Origin: Stenogyne calaminthoides
Taxonomy: Eukaryota; Streptophyta; Magnoliopsida; Lamiales; Lamiaceae
Length of the DNA stretch: 64,000 nt
Assembly: GCA_037126765.1 (NCBI GenBank)
Contig: JBBCBC010000002.1
Location: 17,267,853-17,331,852, forward strand
Reading direction: 5' to 3'
Part shown: positions 55,192 through 64,000 of the stretch, in pieces
Position numbering within the stretch: the first letter of the stretch is position 1
Layout of the letters: each line of letters opens with the position of its first letter
Notes under the pieces: generated by a model
Seen by the model: only the letters and a program-made list of their open reading frames with translations
What the model was told of the DNA's origin: nothing
Database searches by the model: none
Program-made: the position numbers and the translations under genes

Positions 55192-57540
55192 TCCATGCTG
55201 ACCAAGAATCAAGGAAAAACTCCTTATGAGTTGTGGAATGAAAGGAAGCCTCTTGTTTCTTTCTTTCGTGTGTTTGGTTGCAAGTGTTTCATACACAATA
55301 ATGGAAAAGATTAGTTGAAAACATTTGATAGCAAAGCTGATGAAGGGATATTCCTAGGATATTCTGAAGTTAGTAAAGCCTTCAGAGTTTATAACTGTAG
55401 GACTCTTATTGTCGAAGAAACACCTCATGTTGTTTTTGATGAATCTACTTGTGTTCAGAAGAAACAGGAACATGACTCAGGAGAACTGACCAAGAGAATC
55501 ACCAGACTTAGCCAGAAAAAGAAGTCCTCTGAACCTGAGAAGAAGAAATCAGTCACTTTCTATGAATGGAGTGAATCAGACTCAGACAAAGAAATTCAGG
55601 ATGGAAAAACTCAGGATGGTGAGACTCAGGATGGAAATTCTCCACTGAAGGAAAGCCAACACACTGAAGCTGATCAATCTGAACATACACCAGTTCAGAC
55701 TCAGGTATGTAATGCCAATGAAGATGAGGTCACAGCTGAGGCAAACTCTGAATCTATCAACCAAGGGGGAACAAATGTCTCTGACATTGTTCTGAATAGA
55801 ATATCCCCTGAGGAAGATGATTCCCTTTCTTCTTTTCTGTTGTTCCCTGAATTTGATGAACTGCCTGAACCTAACATTTCTGATGTTGAGGATACTACTG
55901 AAGGGGGAACATCCAGGAGAAAATGGTTGGATAGTCATCCTACAAGTCAGATTGTGGGTGATCTATCAGAAGGTGTCAAAACAAGAAGGTTCTATGGAGA
56001 AAGTGCTTTGTTCTGCTGCTTCCTATCTGAAAAAGAACCCACTGAGATTGAAGAAGCTCTGCAAGATTCATTCTGGATTACTGCTATGCAAGAAGAGCTG
56101 AATCAATTCACAAGGAATGAAGTTTGGGAGCTAGTGGACAGACCTAAGAGGCACAATGTGATTGGAACTAAATGGGTGTTCAAGAATAAGAGAGATGAAA
56201 ACAACAACATTGTGAGAAACAAGGCAAGGCTAGTTACACAAGGTTATTCCCTAGAAGAAGGCTTGGATTATGATGAAACCTTTGCACCTGTTGCAAGACA
56301 AGAAGCCATCGGATTGCTTCTTGCATATGCTGCCTACATGAAATTCACAGTCTATCAGATGGATGTGAAAAGTGCATTTCTGAATGGTTTGCTTAACGAG
56401 GAAGTATATGTAGAACAACCTCCAGGATTTTGTCAGGGTGACCAAGTTTACAGGCTCAGGAAAGCCTTGTATGGTCTTAAACAAGCACCCAGAGCATGGT
56501 ATGATACTCTTTCTCAGTTTCTTACTGACCATAGTTTTATCAAAGGAACTGTTGATAGAACTCTGTCCAGGATAGAAGATGGGAAATATATCTTACTTGT
56601 TCAGATTTATGTGGATGACATCATATTTGGTTCTCCAAATCATCAGTTGTGTGAAAAGTTTTCTACCCTGATGAAAGGAAAGTTTGAGATGTCAATGATG
56701 GGGGAGATGAATTTCTTTCTTGGACTTCAGGTGAAACAAACTAAGGAAGGAATATTCATCAATCAAGCAAAATACACCAGAGATCTGATTGCAAAGTATT
56801 GAGTACAGAATTGCAATGCAGTTAGAATTCGTATGAATACTAACTACAAGATGGATCCTGATCCTGAAGGCAAATCAGTAAATCACACTGATTATAGAGG
56901 GATCATTGGATCATTCCTATATCTCACTGTAAGCAGACCTAATATAACATTTGCTGTTGGGATATGTGCAAGATACCAAGCAAATCCTAAGGCTAGTCAC
57001 ATGGAGGCTGCCAAAAAGATTCTGAAATATCTTAAAGGCACTGTGAATAGAGGATTATGGTATCCAGCTGATGATAACCTTGAATTAACTGGTTATTCAG
57101 ATGCAGACTATGGAGGATGTAGAATTGACAGGAAGTCTACCACAGGAACTTGTCAATTTCTTGGAAGTAAACTGATATCATGGTTTTCAAAGAAACAGAC
57201 CTCAGTAGCAACCAGTACTACAGAAGCTAAATACATGGCTGCAGGAAGCTGTTGTGCACAGATTCTTTGGCTCAGACAACAATTGAGGGATTATATGATT
57301 ATAGCCAATGAAGTACCGATATTTTGTGATAATAATAGTGCAATTGCTATTACACAAAATCCAGTATTTCACACCAGATGTAAGCATGTTGATATCAGAG
57401 ATCATGTTGAAAAGAAAGACATCAGAATGGATAAAATTCATACTGATAAACAGAGAGCTGATATCTTGACTAAACCTTTGGCTGAATCAAGATTTCAAGA
57501 ACTACAAGTTGAATTAGGAATGTTGGATACAGGTGAATAA
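55192..57540 (+). pseudogene. pol of element F: integrase tail, RT and RNase H
   Basis: It begins inside the integrase tail (MLTKNQGKTPYELWNERKP). A TAG at 55312 precedes a 495-codon open frame with EGIFLGYSEVSKAFRV, an acidic linker, and the whole RT: GTKWVFKNKRDE, YDETFAPVARQEAIG, VYQMDVKSAFLNG, YGLKQAPRAWYD and YVDDIIFGSPNHQL. A TGA at 56800 interrupts. RNase H follows in the same frame (GYSDADYGGC, TSTTEAKYMAA with Lys for the second Glu, HTRCKHVDI) with a five-residue loss before RDHVEKK, and ends ILTKPLAES...DTGE. RT and RNase H would copy the element RNA. Confidence 0.9.
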
Positions 57541-58160
57541 AGCAAATCTGAAAAATTGAAGATTTTCAGATGAATGAAGTTTTTCAGGTTTTACTAAAAA
57601 TCTCAGGATAAAATTGAGAGTCCTGAACACTGAGTCTTGAGAAACTCAGTAATCCTGAAGTTCAGTACTCAGTATTATACTGACATTTTATCAAGGTCAA
57701 AACTCAGTAAGACTGATGGAGAAAATTAGTCTGAAGAAGTTGTTGACTCATGCACTTCATTTATTGTCCAAAACTGAATCTCAGTAATCATTAGCAATAA
57801 ATGACAAAATACCTGAAGAAATAATTGGGCGGGACTTTTGAAATTCTCGAGGAAAGTCAATGATCTGCAAGAACAGTAATTAAGTGCACTGTTCATTAAT
57901 CACCAAAAAGAATAAATTGACGGCTAAGTATTTACGAAACCGTCCTTTCAAATACCCGTTTTAGCTGGTGTATAATCTCAACCGTCGAATTTTTTTATCT
58001 ACGCGATTTTCATAAATCAAAATCCTATATCCATTACAAAAAAAAACCCATTCAAGCCCTATTTCAAAAAGGCCTTCATCTTCACAAACCCTCAGCTTCA
58101 AAACCTTCGATTACCCAGAAATCTCTTATCTAAAAAACCCTTCACTCAAAATCACCAAAA
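57541..58160 (+). other. Spacer between pol and ORF3 of element F
   Basis: The GGGCGGGA box is at 57828-57835 and CAAATACCCG lies near 57950. A leader-like stretch runs to the ATG at 58161. No coding sequence. Confidence 0.55.
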
Positions 58161-61100
58161 ATGACACTCTCTGTATACGACAAACTCGCCATTTCCAAAA
58201 ACTATGGTACGAACATGTTGTTTCTCTGGAAAGCACATCCAATGCAACTCACGAGGAGGAGGCGTTGCATATGATTCGTATGGCAAAGCTTACTTGTCCG
58301 GTCGCAAATCAACCAGATGTTGAATATGCCAAGGAGGTAATTGAGTTTGTTTCTAATATGCAATTGGACGATGAAAATTGCATAGAGTCTAAGATTACGG
58401 TGTTGCATTTGGAACATAGTACAAAATATGTGGATTTTGTTAGGGAATTGTATATTATTCCTAAGAATCTGAATGCCATATATGAGTGAAGACCCTACGG
58501 TATACATGATGGGTAGGGAACAAGAGTATTTGGATAAAATTACTGAGCATCCGGTAAAGTTTGAAGCTACTTTGAATAAGAAGCATTTGAAGCCTAAAAA
58601 TCGAGTATTGTTGGATATTGTAAGTAAATGCATCATGAGTAGATCTGGTAGTTTCGAACAGATAATCACGCCTAAGTTAAGGCTAATTGCGGCGATTGAA
58701 GATTCACCTACTACGACATTCAATTGGTTGCACTATTTGATCAAGGTGGTGAGTGATCAAGCCAAACACATTCAGAAGGTGAATGTTTCTGTAGTTGTCA
58801 AGGGAAAAATTCTACATGCAACCAAGATTGCATTTATCTTGGAAACGTGCAGAGAAGAGAAGGACATTTTTGCCGATTCCACTTCCTTTCCAAAGTCAAA
58901 AATCATGTTCAAACCAACGAAGAAGACTTTGAGAGGAAAAAAAGAGAAAAACACTGAGTCTCAGGAGGAGACTGCCGAAGAGGAAACTGAGGATGATACA
59001 ACAGTGGTGGAGCAAGTCAGGGAAACAAGACTGACTTCTCAAAAATCCACTGAGACAACTGATGAAGAAGCCAAACAAGCTAGGGGGGAAAGCCCTGATG
59101 CAAATTAAAAGGGAGAAAGGTGAGAAACTGAAGAAGAAAGCACTGGCTCCTCAGAAGCGCAGAAGGCTTCAAACAATTGCGGAAAACAAGGCCAGTGAAA
59201 CTGAAGAAACTCAACCTGAAGGCCAACAAGGGTTGAAATCTCCACTTCAGGTTCTTGCTCAGGTAGTGACAAATGTGCAGGAGTAAGAAACTGAGGAGCA
59301 TGTTATCTCTGAGGTACTCGAAACGTCTCTGATCTCAGATAAAATTTCTCAGGAAATTTTCAAAGGACCTCAGATCACTACTGAAGAAAGATCAGCTCAG
59401 GCTTTAGATCAATCTGAACCTCAGGAATTGCTGAATTTGGATGCGCTCCTGAATGAACCATTTCTCGATCCATCAGCACTAGAACTTGTACAATCCGAGC
59501 CAACTACTCTTGAAAGCCCAAAATTGAGGAAGGGAGAGGCCGAAGAAACTGAGTGGCGCAGCAAGGGGGAACGATTCATTCTTGATAGGTACCCTGAGCT
59601 GAGCGCATATCCTGACCTTCAGGATCTTTTCTTCCAACTCAGAACCACTGTGTACATTCTGAATCAATCACTTCCTGAAATGCTGAATGTTGCTTCATTC
59701 AGAGGAGAGGACTGGTGGAACGCTGAAACTATTGTGTTGACAGAGTTTTCAGGCTTCCGAAAGACAAATCTCATGATGAAAGCTGCTGATTTCGATGAAC
59801 TAGTGAAAAAGAAGTTAGCTGAAAATAAAGTTACTGAAGAAGTAGATGCTTCCAGCTCTCATGATCAAAACAAATATAAGGATCAGGGAGATGATGCAGA
59901 AAAGAAATCTGAGAAGGAGAAGGAACCTCAGACAGATACTGAGAAATAGAAGGAAACTGAGAGTCAGATGGAAACAGATACTGATGCTGAACCAACTGAT
60001 ATCAGACAACCTCAGACTGAAGTTAGCATTCTTCAGGTACCTTTTGGCACTGTTATACATTATGCCGAAGTTACTGAAGTACCTAGCTTTAAATCTGATG
60101 TTTATGATATACAGACTGAGGCTCAGTTGGAGCACCCAGTTCAGTTGGAAAATGTTGCACAAACTCCAGTGGTTGATTTCACACCAATCCTGGATGAGTT
60201 AAAGAAGATAGAGCCAAGGATGGAAGAGATGCTGGCAAGTCAATCTCAAAAGCTTGGGAATTTAAGCTCTTCATCAGGTGTGCTGCAAACAACTCTCACA
60301 GATAAGATGACTCAGATGGAGTTAGTCCTGGCTGCTCAAAATCAGAAAATGGAGAACCTGAGTTCACCATCTGATACGCTTCAAACAACTCTATCAGGTA
60401 AATTAACTACATTAGATGGAAAGATTGATGGAGTACATACAGAGCTTAATGCCAACATGAAGTAGATGTATCAAGAACTGCCTATCTTGAAGCCAAGCTG
60501 ATTGAGAAGAATGATCTGATGATCAAAACAGCTGTTGAGGAAATGGGCTCTCCGCTCATGACCAAGATGACAGAGATGATGCATGTATGTCTTCTCAAAG
60601 CAGTTTGCTCCTCTTTCGGATGAGTTCTCAATGGCCAAAAACTATATGGCGAGGCTAGAAGATGAGCATGATCAGTTGGCAGGGGCAGTGCGCAGTATGG
60701 GCAAGGAGCAATACTATATGGATACTGCACTGACCCAACTACTCCCAAGGTATGGTGCCAAAAAGGGGGAAAGGCCTGGTGGCAAATTCAGTGAGGCTGA
60801 AGGAAAGAAAATTTTGGATGCCTTGAGTGAGATTGAAGCCACTGAGAAATTGAAGTTTGCAGAAGCTGAGAAACCTACCTTCACTCAGAAAAATGATCAG
60901 ATCACTGAGGAAGTAATTACTGAGAAAATGAGTGATAGAAGGATGGTTGAAACAAGCAAGGCAGAAGAAGAACAAGCCAGACCAGAAAAGAGAAAAGCAG
61001 TTGCCTTTGTTGAAACTGAAAAGAAGAAAAGAGCAAAGGTAGCTAAACCTACTCAGAGGAAGCTGATTATGGAATTTGAAGAATCAGATGAAGAACCAAA

Positions 61101-61722
61101 AAAGGAAACTGAAACTCAACCAGAGACTTTTGATACCAAGAAGACTCTGAAGGCCCTGCAGGTTGAATAGGAGAAAAGAACTGCTGCTTTAGTATCTGGT
61201 GCTCCTCTGATCAGAAAGAAGAAAGAAGAAGAACAGAAGAGAAGGGGTGGTTTCAAGAAGTTCATCAGCAAAAGAAGAGGCACTGAGAAGACCTACAAAT
61301 GGCCACACATTGATAAATGGATACCATTGCAGATCAATGATGCATGGGAGGAAATCAAGAGAACCTTCTGGTTCTATTATGAGATACTGATAGAATGGAG
61401 AGGGAGCAGCTCAGACAGGAATGAAGCTTTCATTGAATATTTGCTGACCTTCTACCTTGAGTATCTGCAGAAGTGGATCAATCTGGCATATGAAGACAAT
61501 ACTCAGATTGTAGCTCCAGGGCCATATATGTATCCAGCTCCTAGGTTTGAGAATGGCCTTGTAAATGAATCTGCCATTTCTCAAGAAATTGCTCAGTATG
61601 CCATTCAGCTTGGACTGACAGGAAACAACCCTGATATTATCAAAGAGAGAGATGAACTGAAGAAGAGATACTTTGGGATGTTCAACTTAGATGTTCCAGA
61701 AGATGAGATTGAAGAAGACTGA
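58161..61722 (+). pseudogene. ORF3 of element F (function unknown), broken
   Basis: It starts MTLSVYDKLAIS and ends EED-stop. All domains are traceable: the N-terminal domain in three frames (small deletion near 58198, 14-base deletion near 58487, one-base gain in a G-run near 59085), and the DRYPELSAYPDLQDLF domain in a clean 173-codon stretch. The coiled-coil region (59968-60465) and the C-terminal KWIPLQINDAWEEIKRTFW domain follow. Stops are at 59284, 59947, 60463 and 61168. Deletions lie near 60477 and 60800, and an insertion near 60590. Relative to G, Leu, Gln and Ile replace residues of the C-terminal motif. Confidence 0.82.
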
Positions 61723-61972
61723 AGATTTGAAATCTTTATGCTTATGTCTTTTTGATTTAGTTTTTCATTGTAAACTGTAATGTCTTTCTGACTTATCAAT
61801 GAAAAGTTTATCTTCTGCAATCAAAGATAATATCTAATTATCCTCTTACATGTCTATTATTTACTTTGATATGTCATATTAAATTGTTGGGATTTTTTAT
61901 TTTTTTTAGATAACTGAAACCTGAGTATAGGATAAGTTTTCTCAAATGTAACAAGATGGTTTTGGCATCATC

Positions 61973-61986
61973 AAAAAGGGGGAAAT
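61973..61986 (+). other. Polypurine tract of element F
   Basis: AAAAAGGGGGAAAT directly before the 3' LTR. Confidence 0.88.
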
Positions 61987-62802
61987 TGTTGGGAGATGAA
62001 TTTAATAAAGAAGTTTTGATTAGATTCCAAAACCCCTAAGTATGACATATTTAGGATAATCTTGATAGACTGAGTCAGGTTTCAGTATAGATTGTTCAGG
62101 AAGTTATCTGCACCATGTATAGTCAACAGATATAGATCATGTTAGATTTTGAAGATACTGAAGAACTAAAGACTCAGGAGATACTGAGTAATTGAAGAAT
62201 CAGTAGAACTGAAGACTGGGAAGAGACAGAAGAACTGAAAGACTCAGTAAGTTCCTGAAGATATTGAAGGACTCAGATAAACCAGAATGATTCAGAAAAA
62301 ACTGAATAAATGTTCAGAAGATACTAAGTTACTGAAGATTCAGAAAGACCTGAATGTTCAGAGGCACTGAAGAAATATCTATCTGAATTCATACAAAACT
62401 GAGGAAAAGATACAAGTTCAGAAAAGTTGATATTGCCCAAAACATTCAAGTGCAGACAAAAGGAACTAAGCCTAGGTGTTGTTTAAGGATGTCTAATAAT
62501 GGGAGATTGACCTAAAAGAGCCGTTTTATTTGTCTACATTCACTGAAGAAAAGAACCAATCAGAGGAAGACAACACTGTACTTTACTGACACTAAAAGCG
62601 ACAGGACCCTGAATTATGTCAGTAGTACTAAGTTCCAGACTGCAAAAATTGGTGATTGGCTACATGGCTGCATATTTCCTAAAACATGCAAGGGAGTGTT
62701 CAAACCCTAAATATAGTCGTTCATCAAACACCAGAAGAGGAAACCCTTGTTACTATCTCCTCCAACGGATTATTTTTCAAGAGTAACCTTGGTGAAGGTT
62801 GC

Positions 62803-62811
62803 CTATAAATA
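62803..62811 (+). promoter_or_regulatory. TATA box of the element F 3' LTR
   Basis: CTATAAATA followed by CCAGTGACC. Confidence 0.65.
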
Positions 62812-63815
62812 CCAGTGACCTTCTACATTGAGAGGTTACGAGAAATTTCAAGCAACTCAAGAGCTCATTCGTATTATTGCAAATTGAAGCACTCGAAAAC
62901 CCTAGAATTTCCCAAGTGTTTCACATTGGAGAGAGCTCATTCACTAAGCCTAGATTGATAAGAAATATCCAAAGCATAGTAAAGATATCCTAGCCTTTGC
63001 ATTTGTTCTTATTGTAAAGGATATCTCACCCTAGTTGGAAACCAACCCAAAACCCAAACCCTTTGTTAAGGTAGTTTGTGTGTGGCTTGATGGTGAGTTA
63101 GAGTTGTAAAGAGTGAGTAAGCTACAGTGAGTTAAACAGAAAACTCTAGAGAAGAAGTTAGTAAGCTACTCGTGGTCGTCTGAACACTTGTGTGTGTTTG
63201 AGTTAGTAAGATGTAGTGAGTCAGCCAGAAAACTCAAGATAGAAAAGTGAGTAAGCTACAGTGAGTTAGCCTGAAAGCTTTAGGAAGTGGCTAAGGAATT
63301 TCTCTGAAGATCAGAGAGAGTGGATGTAGGAGCTTGAGTCTCCGAACCACTATAATTGTTGTGTTGTTTGTTTTCTGTATTGCATTTTATCTGTTGCATG
63401 TTTTTTACTGAAAGCTGACTTTACTGATAATTCAGTTGGAATCAATCCACTGAACTTGCATCAAATTGATCACAACCTTAATCACTGTTTTTATTGAAGG
63501 GAAGATTTTCAGCAAAGCTAAAACGAGTATAAACTTAGGGCCAACCATTCCGCACACTTGAGTAGCTAGAACAGATAGTTACCAAACTGAACTAACTCTA
63601 CTGAGTGTTCAGTAAGATAATTATCTGATCCAAGCTCCTCAGGATCTCTGATAAATTCAGGATCAGTTGGGCTAATTTGAAGCTTCTGAAAGCAGCTCAG
63701 GATCATTGTCTCAGTAGACTTTGACTCAGGGCAATCCGTGCTTCTCAGGGAAAAATTATCAGGATAACCTGACCCATCTGACCTCAGTGAAAGAAAAAGT
63801 TTTAAAAATCACTGA

Positions 63816-63843
63816 ACACGTGTATTCCCCCCCATACACGTGT
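63816..63843 (+). repeat. LTR-end hairpin of element F 3' LTR
   Basis: ACACGTGTAT, loop T plus seven C, ATACACGTGT, 26 bp before the LTR end. Confidence 0.7.
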
Positions 63844-63869
63844 GAGACTCGTTAGCACCGGGACCAACA

Positions 63870-64000
63870 TAGACGAATCAAAATCTATTAGTTTTTATTC
63901 ACTAACCCGGTTTTAGATCTCTTATTAACTAATTGCATAGCAATAGGAGTATCTTCATAAGTTATTCGGTGTGGAAGCGTGAGGTGAGGTGAGATTAACT
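63870..64000. other. Right flank of element F
   Basis: TAGAC (target duplication) and then unassigned sequence. It should be the direct continuation of the DNA that ends at 51751. No feature is recognised. Confidence 0.4.

Larger units (their letters stand above)
51752..63869 (+). mobile_element. Element F: SIRE-like retrotransposon, partly deleted
   Basis: 12,118 bp: 5' LTR (shortened), primer site, gag, RT and RNase H, spacer, ORF3, purine tract and 3' LTR. Flanks are GAGAC (51747-51751) and TAGAC (63870-63874), a target duplication with one change. Protease, integrase zinc domain and integrase core are missing at about 55190. The RT/RNase H frame has only two stops, so F is among the better-kept copies for RT. 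Confidence 0.92.
61987..63869 (+). repeat. 3' LTR of element F
   Basis: TGTTGGGAGATG ... ACCGGGACCAACA, 1,883 bp. U3 carries GAAGACTCAG and ACTGAAGA units. The TATA box is at 62803-62811, GAGTAAGCTACAGTGAGTTA units lie at 63110-63270, and the hairpin is at 63816-63843. It is the cleanest LTR of the SIRE-like group here. Confidence 0.93.

Noticed and set aside
58161..61722. ORF3 as a classical envelope glycoprotein
   Set aside because: I looked in all four copies for a signal peptide, a hydrophobic fusion-like stretch and a C-terminal anchor and found none. The ORF's position alone does not prove an envelope role.

Overview
This window is repeat-rich nuclear DNA of a flowering plant. The evidence is nested Ty1/copia LTR retrotransposons with plant-type gag and pol, primer sites complementary to initiator tRNA-Met, purine tracts and 5-bp target duplications. 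Small plant-type DNA transposon remains (a MITE and a CACTA terminus) lie between them. The species cannot be named from the sequence. I found no intact host gene, tRNA, rRNA or CRISPR array.

Layout, with element letters used throughout. 1-1480: minus-oriented LTR of a B-type copia element, inserted into element A. 1481-8216: 3' part of A (+, SIRE-like copia with a third ORF). 8217-11371: AT-rich spacer with a tandem duplication, a MITE, a TATA-bearing segment, a CACTA terminus and an LTR end. 11498-33911: element B (-, copia without a third ORF), interrupted by solo LTR H (15092-16669) and by the complete 14.3-kb SIRE-like element G (17670-31999, -, TSD AACCC). About 33950-35337: 5' LTR of B, lying in the RNase H of element C, whose 3' LTR is 35743-37214. 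37215-50885: remains of element D (integrase piece on +, gag on -), carrying element E (38488-49174, SIRE-like, +) and solo LTR I (49811-50655, TSD GTAAA). 50886-51751: AT-rich, possibly host-derived DNA. 51752-63869: element F (SIRE-like, +). 63870-64000: right flank.

The SIRE-like elements A, E, F and G share one plan. It runs 5' LTR, tRNA-Met primer site, gag, pol in the order PR-IN-RT-RH, a roughly 0.6-kb promoter-like spacer, a large third ORF (about 3.4-3.6 kb, predicted about 1,150 residues, no function recognised), a conserved 3' hairpin, a purine tract and the 3' LTR. Gag would form the particle, pol would copy and integrate the cDNA, and the third ORF is an accessory protein. Every copy is broken: A, E and F have lost parts of pol, and G has a substituted protease catalytic Asp. 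ORF3 is the longest-preserved part.

Some stretches, clearest in the 5' LTRs of E and G, are almost empty of the tetranucleotide ACTG/CAGT that abounds in the sister LTR of the same element. This is not ordinary mutation and may be a sequencing or consensus artefact, so frameshifts in those patches should be read with caution.
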